20,840 bases of DNA. Origin: JAGGYK01 sp034716155. GTDB taxonomy: Bacteria; Desulfobacterota; Desulfomonilia; UBA1062. Both the position numbers and the translations under genes were made by a program. The notes beneath the pieces were generated by a model. The model did not search any database and was not told where the DNA came from. It saw only the letters and a list, made by a program, of their open reading frames with translations. Position 1 is the stretch's first letter, and every line of letters begins with the position of its first letter. The stretch covers positions 1 through 20,840 of the forward strand of contig JAYEFR010000052.1 of assembly GCA_034716155.1 (NCBI GenBank), given 5' to 3'. Positions 1 to 7,935 of this stretch are shown here, piece after piece.

Positions 1-17
1 ATCCCATGGGTTGGATG

Positions 18-193
18 CACAACCAAGGATGAAAATATATCTAGCCATGAGTGGTCTTTTAGTTCTGTACATATACCTGTCAGTAGTTTTTTTGCTCGTT
101 GTCCGTTGTAAAATCTCCAAATAGGATGATCACCTTCCAATATACCACTGACAAATAAACCACTGACAACCGACAACTATTTCCATATAAATT
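18..193. repeat. Copy A of a dispersed intergenic repeat with shared ends
   Basis: This non-coding stretch starts with cacaaccaaggatgaaaata (18-37) and ends with tatttccatataaatt (178-193). The same two ends recur at 4693-4713 and 4802-4817 with only one mismatch each, while the interiors differ. The left end is partly the reverse complement of the right end, as in a small non-autonomous transposable element. Inside, the 11-mer accactgacaa occurs twice (144-154 and 159-169). No gene is visible in bases 1-252. That this is a mobile repeat is inference from two copies. Confidence 0.4.
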
Positions 194-252
194 GAGGTAT
201 CATCTACTGTTACTTAATTGAGTGAGGGCACCCGGATTTTATGAATGTATCA

Positions 253-942
253 TTATTCGATCTTTTTTAGTTTCTCTATCTCCTCACGGATTACCTTCTC
301 CACAATCCCCGGCAATAGATCTCTGGTGGATGAGATAACCTCTTTTACAAGCTGTCCCATAATGGGTCTCACCACCTCCTCCAGCATGGCAGGGATTTCC
401 TTTTTGATCTCTTGAACATCTGCTTCTGTAATATCAGGGCCTGGGCGTATTTCAGCGGGAGTTTCCTCTACAGTTTGTTCGGTTTCAGATGTCGGGGCTT
501 CTGCCTCTTCCTCAGCTGGAGCCTCTACCTTTTCTTCAACTGGGGCTTTCATTTTTTCCTCTGGCTGGCCAGTTTCCTCCTTAGCAGGGGGTTCTATCTC
601 TTCCTCTGGTTGAGCTGAGACCTCCTCCTCTACTGGGGGTTTAGTTTCTGTAACCTCTTCTGATAGTTCATCCTCTGTTAATGCAGCCTCCTCATCAGAA
701 GATATCGCCACATCTACATTAATGGCATCACCTACGTCTTCAATATCTTCTACAGAGACTTCATCTTCCATAGTTATTTCCTTGCCCAGATCAAATGTTT
801 CCGGTTCTATTCCCAAGTCCGTATCCTTATGGGCGGCCTTCTCGTCACCTTCCGGAGGCTCTTCATCTTTTGGAGGGGTTCCTTCTTCTAATAGATCAGT
901 GAGATCTATTATCTCATCATCATCTTTAAAATTTTCTTCCAT
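253..942 (-). CDS. Very acidic Glu/Pro-rich low-complexity protein with a helical C-terminus
   Basis: The gene encodes about 229 residues, and I do not recognise a catalytic domain. The first two thirds are extremely acidic, and the middle is a degenerate run of short blocks such as PVEEEV, PEEE, APVEEK and APAEEE, probably disordered. The last 60 or so residues change character: an amphipathic helical stretch with RPIMGQLVKEV and LLPGIVEKVIREEIEKLKK. Such tails occur in uncharacterised deltaproteobacterial proteins and look like an oligomerisation or docking module (inference). There is no signal peptide. An in-frame ATG at 948 directly abuts AGGAG, so the second ATG at 942, six bases from AGGAG, is the better start. 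It ends with a double stop (TAA TGA). The upstream minus-strand neighbour is the phosphofructokinase gene, 62 bases away, so the two may be co-transcribed. Confidence 0.75.
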   Translation of the reverse strand: MEENFKDDDEIIDLTDLLEEGTPPKDEEPPEGDEKAAHKDTDLGIEPETFDLGKEITMEDEVSVEDIEDVGDAINVDVAISSDEEAALTEDELSEEVTETKPPVEEEVSAQPEEEIEPPAKEETGQPEEKMKAPVEEKVEAPAEEEAEAPTSETEQTVEETPAEIRPGPDITEADVQEIKKEIPAMLEEVVRPIMGQLVKEVISSTRDLLPGIVEKVIREEIEKLKKIE

Positions 943-1004
943 AACCATCTCCTATGTACTAAAAATTAAGTTACAAAATCCTTGGCCGCAAAGGCCTCAT
1001 CGTT

Positions 1005-2327
1005 TTAATTCTTCATATCTGGCTGCCCTGTAGACTCCAGGACACTCATCCATAGTGCGCCATTCGGATCTATCTTTTTTCTTTGCCTTACAGTGAGTTC
1101 GATGGGTATATGGGCATAAGCGCTTTTCCAGAACCCTAACAGCATATCGGTCTTTCCAGCCATTCCTGCATGAACAGCCATTTGCGCCAAAAAACCACAG
1201 AATATTGAATCAGATGCACTTGCAGGTACGCTTCTTATAACATAACTGGGATCAATATACTTTAAATTAGCTTCAATATTCCTTGAGGCAAAGTATTGCT
1301 CTATTTTTTCCTTCAACAGCGCGCCAATATCGCCCTTTTTTATGTTTCCGGATGCATCAGTCTTTTTTTGCTTAGCATCAAAAAAATTTTGACCAGCACC
1401 TTCTGCAACTACAACAACTGCATGGCCTCTTGAGGCAAGCCTTTTTTCTAATGCAGAAAGAAACCCCCTTTCGCCATCAAGATCAAAGCCTACCTCAGGA
1501 ATGAGTACAAAATTTACATCCCTTTGTGCCAGGGCAGCGTTTGCAGCAATAAAACCAGAATCTCTTCCCATGAGTTTTACCAACCCTATGCCATTTGGGG
1601 CACCTGTAGCCTCCACATGGGCGCCCTGGATGACCTTTTTGGCCTCTTCTACCGCTGTATCAAATCCAAAAGATTTAGAAACCAGGGATATGTCGTTATC
1701 TATGGTCTTTGGTATACCTATTACAGAGCATTTATAACCACGTGATAGAATTTCTTTAGCCACTTCAGATGCAGCCTTTAGGGTGCCATCGCCTCCTATA
1801 AAAAACATGATGTTTATGTTTAAGCGCTCAATTGCGTCGACCACCTCGGAGATATCCTGAGGCCCTCTGGATGAACCCAGCACAGTACCACCCAATTCAT
1901 GGATTGGTGTCACAAATTCAGGGCTGAGTTCAATAACAGGGTGTCTGTACTTGGGGATAAAGCCCTGAAGGCCGTATGGTATCCCGTATATGTTTTTTAC
2001 ACCATACATATAATGTAATTCAAGTACGATTCCTCTTATTACATCATTGATCCCTGGGCATAGGCCACCACTTGTGACGATTCCACATTTTGTCTTTGAA
2101 GGATCGAAAAATATCTTTTTTCTTGGCCCTGCCATCTCAAGGGTGACAGGCCTTTTACCCCTGGTCTTGCAGTCCTCTATATACGCTAGGGAGATATCTA
2201 ATAAGATGCGCTGACCCGCATCAACAAAGAGTTTATTTACCACAGGCGAGGTAATCTTAGGTACCCCCAGGGTTTTTATTGTGGTATCGAAATTGGCATT
2301 TGCATCTGACTTAGAATGCTTTTTCAC
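1005..2327 (-). CDS. pfkA: 6-phosphofructokinase, ATP-type of the PPi-PFK-like long clade
   Basis: The 440-residue protein phosphorylates fructose 6-phosphate to fructose 1,6-bisphosphate in cytosolic glycolysis. Family motifs are clear: CGIVTSGGLCPGIN (about 81-94) for phosphate binding, FIGGDGT (176-182), PKTIDND (206-212) with the catalytic base Asp, and MGRDSG (253-258). In this family Gly in GGDG favours ATP, while PPi enzymes carry GGDD. The Lys of PKTIDND is shared with PPi enzymes and with the ATP enzymes of the long clade, such as those of trypanosomes and spirochaetes. ATP is therefore the likely donor, though this is inference. The N-terminal 75 residues extend beyond the E. coli PfkA type. 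The start is GTG at 2327, seven bases after GGGAG. The gene is intact. Confidence 0.93.
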   Translation of the reverse strand: MKKHSKSDANANFDTTIKTLGVPKITSPVVNKLFVDAGQRILLDISLAYIEDCKTRGKRPVTLEMAGPRKKIFFDPSKTKCGIVTSGGLCPGINDVIRGIVLELHYMYGVKNIYGIPYGLQGFIPKYRHPVIELSPEFVTPIHELGGTVLGSSRGPQDISEVVDAIERLNINIMFFIGGDGTLKAASEVAKEILSRGYKCSVIGIPKTIDNDISLVSKSFGFDTAVEEAKKVIQGAHVEATGAPNGIGLVKLMGRDSGFIAANAALAQRDVNFVLIPEVGFDLDGERGFLSALEKRLASRGHAVVVVAEGAGQNFFDAKQKKTDASGNIKKGDIGALLKEKIEQYFASRNIEANLKYIDPSYVIRSVPASASDSIFCGFLAQMAVHAGMAGKTDMLLGFWKSAYAHIPIELTVRQRKKIDPNGALWMSVLESTGQPDMKN

Positions 2328-2704
2328 AGGTTTCTCCCATACACTTGTTATAATCGGTCTTGATATATAATTTCTTTACCCAAATACAATAAAAAATGTA
2401 ATAGAAAAGATCTTTCCATTCCATGCCTCTGTTATCACAATCTGTCTGCAGCGGACAATATTATACTTGACACACAGCCAAAATTTTTACTATTTTCCGT
2501 TTACCTTAAGAGCAGATTGTTATCACTTTGTAACTGCTCAGGTTATTAGCCTGAAGGCTATTAGACTGAAGGATACTGATATCCCTTGGGCGGCAAAAGC
2601 CGTATTTGGAGAGTATTATACTTGAATGGATATGCTATTATTGGGTTTTGTAAATCTTTTCCTTAAAAACCTTCAGCCTTTAGCCTATCCACCTGAGTAG
2701 TTAC
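2328..2704. other. Intergenic region between divergent genes
   Basis: About 377 bases separate the phosphofructokinase start from the sequence leading into the hydrolase gene. I see no coding sequence. The first part (2328-2420) is AT-rich and should hold the minus-strand phosphofructokinase promoter, but no hexamer pair is convincing. The second half is occupied by the inverted repeat listed separately. Confidence 0.6.
2530..2704. repeat. Imperfect inverted repeat, about 175 bp, MITE-like
   Basis: The left arm gtaactgctcagg (2530-2542) is the reverse complement of cctgagtagttac (2692-2704) at 12 of 13 positions. The pairing continues inward with interruptions: ttattagcctgaaggcta (2543-2560) against the cttcagcctttagcc region (2670-2687). 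No gene lies inside. It could fold as a long stem or be a small non-autonomous transposable element. I found no second copy in the window. Confidence 0.45.
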
Positions 2705-2831
2705 ATCACTTTAAGATATGTTAGGAGAAGATGTGTTGATCAAACCATTCCCGGAAGTTAAAAACATTCATGCAATAGCAATCCCCTTACAGGATTATTC
2801 CAATCTGATTACGATCAATTTGTATGCAGTA
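2705..2831 (+). repeat. First copy of a 127-bp duplicated contig end
   Basis: These 127 bases are identical to 2932-3058 and end directly at the N run. They include a copy of the first 38 codons of the hydrolase gene (from 2718), which runs into Ns and is not a separate gene. It is best read as the end of a contig that overlaps the next one. Confidence 0.85.
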
Positions 2832-2931
2832 NNNNNNNNNNNNNNNNNNNNNNNNNNNNNNNNNNNNNNNNNNNNNNNNNNNNNNNNNNNNNNNNNNNNN
2901 NNNNNNNNNNNNNNNNNNNNNNNNNNNNNNN
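2832..2931. other. Assembly gap of exactly 100 Ns
   Basis: A run of exactly 100 N characters is a conventional placeholder for a gap of unknown size. Because the flanks are identical for 127 bases, the true gap is probably zero and the two contigs overlap. Confidence 0.97.
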
Positions 2932-2944
2932 ATCACTTTAAGAT

Positions 2945-3964
2945 ATGTTAGGAGAAGATGTGTTGATCAAACCATTCCCGGAAGTTAAAAACATTCATGC
3001 AATAGCAATCCCCTTACAGGATTATTCCAATCTGATTACGATCAATTTGTATGCAGTAGGGAGTGGCCCAGTCACCCTGATCGATACCGGCCCAAAATTT
3101 CCGGGTGCATTAGAGTTTATTTTAGAACAGCTTAAACTCAGCGGCCTTGATATTAAAGATATTGAACGGATAATCATCACCCACGGGCACATGGACCATT
3201 TCGGTCTGGCCACAAGTATCCGTGAAGCAGTGGGGCGCCCGGTTGAGTGTTTTATCCATACCGAAGATAAGTGGCGAATCTCCAGCGAGAGCTTTCAAGG
3301 AGATATGTGGAGCGAAGAGGCAAAGGATCTCATTGCCATGGCCTGCATTCCGCCAAAAGAGGTCGAAAAGATGAGGGAGCGATTTTCCTTTTTCAAAGAT
3401 TTATGCGATCCCCTAGATAACGTGTCTGTAATGGAAGAGGGAGACGAATTTGTTGGAGATGGCTACCACCTTAGAGTAATTCACACCCCGGGGCATTCTC
3501 CAGGTTCCATCTGTTTGTATGAATCCAGGCAGAAAATCTTATTTTCAGGTGACCATATCATTAAGCATATTACGCCCAATCCGCTGATGGAGATAAGACG
3601 CGAGAATCTTCTTGATCCTAATTACCAGAGCTTGAAGGCATATATGAATTCACTTGACAAGCTTGTTGGGCTTGACGTGCGGTTTATCTTTCCCGGGCAT
3701 GGCGAGTATATTGAGGATTTAGAGGGAATTACCTCCGTCTATAAAGAGCATCACAGACAGCGTATGGATCTGATATGGAATGCGCTTAAGAAAGAATCCC
3801 GTCCCCTCTACTATATAATTGACGATGTATTCCCCCATGTGCCGGATGGCGAGGTCTTTTTGGCGATATCAGAGATTTTAGTGCACTTGGATATACTTAT
3901 CGATGAAGGCAGGGTAGAGCTTGCCGACCCCGGCCCTCCGGCATTGTATCGCGCCTTGCAATAA
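2945..3964 (+). CDS. Metallo-beta-lactamase-fold hydrolase
   Basis: The 339-residue protein has the metal-binding signature of the MBL fold: HGHMDH at about 80-85, then HTPGHSPGS near residue 187, FSGDHI, and FPGHGEYI near the C-terminus. These supply the His/Asp ligands of a dinuclear site. After the core follows a helical tail of about 90 residues (HHRQRMDLIWNALKK...) like the winged-helix tail of LACTB2/glyoxalase II-like members. The substrate cannot be told: thioesters, nucleic acids and other esters are all possible. ATG 2945 has no good ribosome-binding site. An AGGAG at 2950-2954 inside the reading frame lies five bases before GTG 2960, so the real start may be GTG 2960. There is no signal peptide. 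The stop is 31 bases before the nitroreductase, probably the same transcript. Confidence 0.88.
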   Translation: MLGEDVLIKPFPEVKNIHAIAIPLQDYSNLITINLYAVGSGPVTLIDTGPKFPGALEFILEQLKLSGLDIKDIERIIITHGHMDHFGLATSIREAVGRPVECFIHTEDKWRISSESFQGDMWSEEAKDLIAMACIPPKEVEKMRERFSFFKDLCDPLDNVSVMEEGDEFVGDGYHLRVIHTPGHSPGSICLYESRQKILFSGDHIIKHITPNPLMEIRRENLLDPNYQSLKAYMNSLDKLVGLDVRFIFPGHGEYIEDLEGITSVYKEHHRQRMDLIWNALKKESRPLYYIIDDVFPHVPDGEVFLAISEILVHLDILIDEGRVELADPGPPALYRALQ

Positions 3965-3995
3965 AGGTTTAATATTTATAAAAAGGAGCAAGTTT

Positions 3996-4670
3996 ATGGA
4001 CATTATAGAGGCCATAAAGACGAGAAAGAGTATCAGAGGGTTCAAACCTGATCCTGTTTCAAAGGATGTTCTTAGAGAAATCCTGGAGATTGCCAGCCGG
4101 GCCCCGTCGGCAATGAATATCCAGCCATGGGAATTTACTGTGCTCACAGGAAGTGTCCTTGAAAAAATCAGATGTGCCAATGTTGAAAAGCTCAATTCCG
4201 GGGCGCCAATCCAGCCGGAACATCTGGTTGTTGGATGGTCTCCCGATAGCGTGTATCGGGATCGCCAGGTAGAACTCGGCATGCAGATCTTCCGTCTCAT
4301 GGATATACCAAGAAAGGACAAAGAGAAGAGAGCACGATGGATGGAGCGGGGATTTCGTTATTTCGATGCACCGGCTGCTATCATTATCTCAGTGGATCGG
4401 TCGCTTGCTGAAGGAACCCCATTGCTCGATATCGGCGCTGTGATGCAGACCATCTGCCTTGCTGCACTGGACTATGGCTTAGGCGCCTGTATTGAGGACC
4501 AAGGCGTAATGTATCCAGAGGTGTTGAGGGAATTTGCAGACATACCCGAGTCCAAACGGATAATGATCTCCATTGCTATTGGTTATCCCGACTTGGATTT
4601 CCCGGCAAACAAGGTAGAGAGCACCCGGGAATCCATAGAAAACATTATTACCTGGTGCGGCTTCGAATAA
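3996..4670 (+). CDS. Nitroreductase-family FMN oxidoreductase
   Basis: The 224-residue protein belongs to the nitroreductase fold. The N-terminus MDIIEAIKTRKSIRGFKPDP carries the Arg-Ser-Ile-Arg segment that contacts the FMN phosphate, followed by SRAPSAMNIQPWEF. The C-terminal half has the typical DIGAVMQTICLAALDYGLGAC segment and the IAIGYPD motif. Such proteins are cytosolic homodimers reducing nitro-compounds, quinones or other electrophiles with NAD(P)H. The natural substrate is not deducible. The reading frame is open upstream to 3921, but ATG 3996 is the start: AAGGAG lies nine bases before it and the family N-terminus aligns there. It follows the MBL hydrolase by 31 bases. Confidence 0.9.
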   Translation: MDIIEAIKTRKSIRGFKPDPVSKDVLREILEIASRAPSAMNIQPWEFTVLTGSVLEKIRCANVEKLNSGAPIQPEHLVVGWSPDSVYRDRQVELGMQIFRLMDIPRKDKEKRARWMERGFRYFDAPAAIIISVDRSLAEGTPLLDIGAVMQTICLAALDYGLGACIEDQGVMYPEVLREFADIPESKRIMISIAIGYPDLDFPANKVESTRESIENIITWCGFE

Positions 4671-4692
4671 ACCCGTATGCCTGCAAGGCGGA

Positions 4693-4817
4693 CACAACCA
4701 AGCATGAAAATATGGCATTTCCATACAGATTCTATCCCTGTAGGGCATATTCCCCTTAAGCGGGCCGATGAGGACAAAAGGCCCCTACAAAGCCTTGTGC
4801 CTATTTTCATATAAATT
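4693..4817. repeat. Copy B of the dispersed intergenic repeat
   Basis: This is the second copy of the element at 18-193, with ends cacaaccaagcatgaaaata and tattttcatataaatt. Here the termini show the inverted repeat best: atgaaaata (4704-4712) against tattttcat (4802-4810). The core differs from copy A and contains GC-rich nested pairing: gtaggg with ccctac, and gggcc with ggccc. It lies between the convergent nitroreductase and radC genes, so it could also act as a bidirectional transcription stop (inference). Confidence 0.45.
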
Positions 4818-4821
4818 CGGC

Positions 4822-5550
4822 TCAAACATCTTTCCCTCGTTTCATACTCAAAAGGTTTAGAGTATATTCCTCGATCAATCCCTCATCTGCAAAGCTGAAA
4901 TATCTATTGTCACCTATGATAATATGATCCAGGACTTTAATCTGCATAAGGCCTCCTGCAGAAACCAACTCCTTGGTTATATCCTTATCACTTGGAGAAG
5001 GGATCGGATCTCCTGAGGGGTGGTTATGGACAAAGATGAGGCTTAAGGCGTTATTTTTAAGTGCACTTTTTATCACCTCGCGGGGATAAATCGATGAGGT
5101 GTTTAGAGTCCCTTCAAACAGGTCTTCAATCTCAATAATCTTATTTTTGCCGTCTAAAAAGATGACCTTAAAGATCTCTTTTTTTAGATCGCGCATGGAG
5201 TGATAAAGGTAATCAAAGACCTCCTTTGAAGATCTGCTGAGGGGTCGCTCAATGATCTTTTCTTTGAGAAAACGTCTTGCCACCTCTTGAACAAGTTTTA
5301 TACCAAAGACATTATGTGGCCCTATTCCTTCAATTTCCTGAAGTTCCTCTGTCGGCGCCTCTAAGACATTCCGAAGGGTTTTAAACCTTTTTATAGCCTC
5401 TTTTGCCTGGGCCTTGCAGTCTTTTCGAGGGGATCCAAGGGTTAATAACAATTCAACTATCTCATAATCATGAAATCCCGAGATGCCGGCCCTTATAAAT
5501 TTTTCTCGCAGCCTCTTTCTGTGACCTTCCTGATCCTTTTGATTTTTCAT
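4822..5550 (-). CDS. radC: RadC/UPF0758-family JAB (MPN+) domain protein
   Basis: The 242-residue protein has the two family parts. The first is an N-terminal helix-hairpin-helix region with LQEIEGIGPHNVFGIKLVQE (about 71-90). The second is a C-terminal JAB/MPN+ domain whose metal motif reads HNHPSGDPIPSPSD, matching H-x-H-x7-S-x2-D (His 175/177, Ser 185, Asp 188). The name comes from a historical link to DNA repair that was later questioned, so the molecular role is unsettled; a metal-dependent hydrolase is likely. The Cys after SPRKD and the motif spacing are normal and the gene is complete. GTG 5553 and ATG 5550 are adjacent; I chose ATG. It converges with the nitroreductase gene. Confidence 0.9.
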   Translation of the reverse strand: MKNQKDQEGHRKRLREKFIRAGISGFHDYEIVELLLTLGSPRKDCKAQAKEAIKRFKTLRNVLEAPTEELQEIEGIGPHNVFGIKLVQEVARRFLKEKIIERPLSRSSKEVFDYLYHSMRDLKKEIFKVIFLDGKNKIIEIEDLFEGTLNTSSIYPREVIKSALKNNALSLIFVHNHPSGDPIPSPSDKDITKELVSAGGLMQIKVLDHIIIGDNRYFSFADEGLIEEYTLNLLSMKRGKDV

Positions 5551-5710
5551 CACCCTAACCTTCTTTTTTTGGCAATAAATATTAATTAAAGGATTTCTAC
5601 CCCAGAAGGCAAGCCCAAAGGTTCAAGGTTCTCTATTCACGCCTTGCATGAGGTCAAGTAACTTATGGGTTTTAAGGTATTTGTCATATATGCTATATCT
5701 TACCACCAAG

Positions 5711-6013
5711 ATGATTAAGGATGGTGTGGAAAAGACCCAGGAGGAGATATTGCAAGAGATGGCCAAGGCCCTGGGCAACACCGGCAGCATACTGGAAGAG
5801 ACACTTAAGCAGTTGGAGGAGATGGAATTTTCCATGAGCCAAATTGAGGATATGGAAGAATATAATCGCATGGTGGATATATTTAATGCAGTAAGGAAGC
5901 GAGCCGTATTCAGAAGGAAAATGCTCATAATCCACAGGGAGGCGCTAGGGTTGAGGCAGCACAAATTTATGGATATATTCTATCCAATCCCCTCTATGAA
6001 AAGGAAGCGGTAA
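5711..6013 (+). CDS. Small helical protein of unknown function upstream of lpd
   Basis: The gene encodes about 100 residues, almost all predicted alpha-helical and charged: EEILQEMAKALGNTGSILEETLKQLEEMEF, then a basic tail ending PSMKRKR. I do not recognise a family. There is no signal peptide or membrane segment. The frame is open upstream to an ATG at 5648, but those extra residues are hydrophobic and out of character. ATG 5711 or GTG 5726 (just after AAGGA) are better starts. The stop is 16 bases before the dihydrolipoyl dehydrogenase start, so it is probably co-transcribed with it. A link to lipoylated complexes would be guesswork. Confidence 0.65.
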   Translation: MIKDGVEKTQEEILQEMAKALGNTGSILEETLKQLEEMEFSMSQIEDMEEYNRMVDIFNAVRKRAVFRRKMLIIHREALGLRQHKFMDIFYPIPSMKRKR

Positions 6014-6029
6014 ATCACCAGGGGGCTAT

Positions 6030-7376
6030 ATGTATGATGTATTTATTATAGGGGCAGGCCCGGGCGGGTATGGCGCAGCAATCAGGGCAGCCAAAACAGG
6101 GCTAAAAGTAGCCATTGCAGAGGCGGATGTTATTGGCGGTATTTGTACGAACAAGGGATGCATCCCCACAAAGGCATATATTGAGAGCGTCAATCTATTA
6201 AAGCAGATAAAGACCTCAAAGAGATTTGGCATAAATGTTGAGGGTGTTTCCTTTAACCTGAGTTCACTCAATAAACGCAAAGACAGGATTGTTTCTCGCC
6301 TTGTAAAGGGAGTAGAATATTTACTAAAGGAAAATGATGTAAAGGTATACTCCTCAAAGACCACGATCACAGCCCCTGGCAAGGTTAAGATTGGGCAAGA
6401 TATAATCGAGGCGGGCTCTATTATCGTTGCCACAGGATCGAAGCCCAAGGTGCCGACCTTTATGGATGTTCCGGGAATATGGACAAGTGATAATGTATTT
6501 ACCCTTAAGGGACTACCCACTTCCCTGCTGATTGTAGGTGGTGGAGTAATCGGCATAGAGATGGCAGATATATTTGCCAGTCTGGGAGTTCATGTAACCA
6601 TTGTGGAGGCAATGGATAGGATTTTGCCGGCGGAGGATAGAGAGGTATCTAAAGAAATTGAGAGGGTATACAGGGATATTGACATATTCACATCTTCGAA
6701 GGTGAGCAGAGTTTCAGGTAATGGTCCCTTTACTGCAATCATTACTACCCCCAAGGGAGATAGGCAACTCAATCCCCAAAGTGTCCTCTGCTGTATAGGA
6801 AGAGCGCCGAACCTTCCAAAAGAGCTTATAGACATGGGGGTTTGTCTTAATAAGGCCGGTGGCATAGCAGTAAACGAACATATGGAGACATCTGTAAAAG
6901 GGATATATGCCGTGGGGGATGTTACAGGAGAGTATATGCTTGCACATGTAGCCCTCAAGGAGGGAGTGGCTGCAGCCCGAAACATCGCAGGGGAGGATGT
7001 ATGTATGGACTACCGGACTATACCTTCTGTAATCTTTACCCATCCGGAGATTGCATCTGTCGGGGCGCTATCGGATGAGTTAACAGGGGAGGACTGTAAA
7101 ACGGGGATGTTTCCCGTGTCTGCCCTGGGCAGGGCGAGGACTATGGAGGCAAATACAGGTTTTGCCAGGGTGGTAGCTACCCAAGATGGCAAGATAAAGA
7201 GGGTTACTATAATGGCCCCGCATGCAACAGAGCTCATATCATGGGCGGCGTTGGCAATTGATCAAGGATTGACCATAGATGAATTCTTAAGCCCCGCATA
7301 TCCCCATCCAACCATGGCAGAGCTTGTAAGAGAGGCATCGGAGGACATTCTTGGTTTTAGCATTCATAAACCATGA
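6030..7376 (+). CDS. lpd: Dihydrolipoyl dehydrogenase (E3)
   Basis: The 448-residue flavoprotein disulfide reductase reoxidises dihydrolipoyl groups of 2-oxoacid dehydrogenase or glycine cleavage complexes using NAD+. It shows the FAD-binding GAGPGG (8-13), the redox pair Cys39-x4-Cys44 in GGICTNKGCIPTK, the NAD-binding GGGVIGIEMAD (170-180), the GDVTG segment of the second FAD site, and the C-terminal HPTMAE with active-site His426 and Glu431. The active-site pair and His/Glu dyad are both present, so it should be active. The length is slightly below the usual 460-475. GGGGG lies five bases before ATG 6030. No other lipoyl-complex gene is in the window, so it may serve several complexes. Confidence 0.93.
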   Translation: MYDVFIIGAGPGGYGAAIRAAKTGLKVAIAEADVIGGICTNKGCIPTKAYIESVNLLKQIKTSKRFGINVEGVSFNLSSLNKRKDRIVSRLVKGVEYLLKENDVKVYSSKTTITAPGKVKIGQDIIEAGSIIVATGSKPKVPTFMDVPGIWTSDNVFTLKGLPTSLLIVGGGVIGIEMADIFASLGVHVTIVEAMDRILPAEDREVSKEIERVYRDIDIFTSSKVSRVSGNGPFTAIITTPKGDRQLNPQSVLCCIGRAPNLPKELIDMGVCLNKAGGIAVNEHMETSVKGIYAVGDVTGEYMLAHVALKEGVAAARNIAGEDVCMDYRTIPSVIFTHPEIASVGALSDELTGEDCKTGMFPVSALGRARTMEANTGFARVVATQDGKIKRVTIMAPHATELISWAALAIDQGLTIDEFLSPAYPHPTMAELVREASEDILGFSIHKP

Positions 7377-7508
7377 GTAGACATTCAGCTTATCAGCTAA
7401 CAGACTGCAGGTAAATAACTTACTTATCCCCCGAATATTTACGCCTTAGAGGTTTTCTACTGAAAGCTGAGGCAAAACAGGTAGTGTTATCCTTGAGCCC
7501 TTGACACA

Positions 7509-7514
7509 TATAAT
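7509..7514 (+). promoter_or_regulatory. Possible -10 box for the hisI-hisG-map cluster
   Basis: A perfect TATAAT lies 40 bases before the hisI start codon, which would give a leader of about 34 bases carrying GAGGAGG. The matching -35 position (7486-7491, gttatc) is poor, so only the -10 is supported. Confidence 0.35.
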
Positions 7515-7554
7515 CAAATATTGTTAAGGCAAGGACTACACATGAGGAGGTTAC

Positions 7555-7935
7555 ATGAAAGAAGATCTCGACTTTGATAAACAAGGAGGATTGATACCTG
7601 CTGTTGTTCAGGATCATAAAACAGGAGAGGTATTGATGCTTGCCTATATGAACAGGCAGGCATTTGAAGAGACCGTCCATACAAAAAGGGCATGTTATTA
7701 TAGTAGATCCAGAAAGAAACTATGGAGAAAAGGTGAGGTCTCAGGTAATATCCAAAACGTAAAAGAGATTCGAATAGACTGCGACGAGGATACTGTCCTG
7801 CTGAAGGTAGAGCAAGTAGGTGGCGCAGCCTGTCATTTAGGATACAGGTCATGCTTTTATCGAAAGGTTGCAGGCGAAGCCCTGGTAGAAGATGGGGTGA
7901 AGATTTTTGATCCTAAAGAGGTATATAAGTCATGA
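7555..7935 (+). CDS. hisI: Phosphoribosyl-AMP cyclohydrolase
   Basis: The 126-residue enzyme opens the adenine ring of phosphoribosyl-AMP, the third step of histidine synthesis, in the cytosol. It has VLMLAYMNRQAF near the N-terminus, the metal-binding DCDEDT (75-80) with its cysteine, and the zinc-site segment GGAACHLGYRSCFYR (89-103). It is the stand-alone single-domain form; the HisE pyrophosphohydrolase domain is not fused and must be elsewhere. AGGAGG lies five bases before ATG. The last codons overlap hisG as ATGA, a classic translational-coupling arrangement. Confidence 0.95.
   Translation: MKEDLDFDKQGGLIPAVVQDHKTGEVLMLAYMNRQAFEETVHTKRACYYSRSRKKLWRKGEVSGNIQNVKEIRIDCDEDTVLLKVEQVGGAACHLGYRSCFYRKVAGEALVEDGVKIFDPKEVYKS

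Noticed and set aside
141..169. Repeated accactgacaa considered as a CRISPR-like array
   Set aside because: There are only two 11-base copies separated by four bases; no spacers and no cas genes.
2718..2951. Separate 77-residue reading frame running through the N gap
   Set aside because: It is the duplicated start of the hydrolase gene followed by unknown bases, and therefore an assembly artefact.
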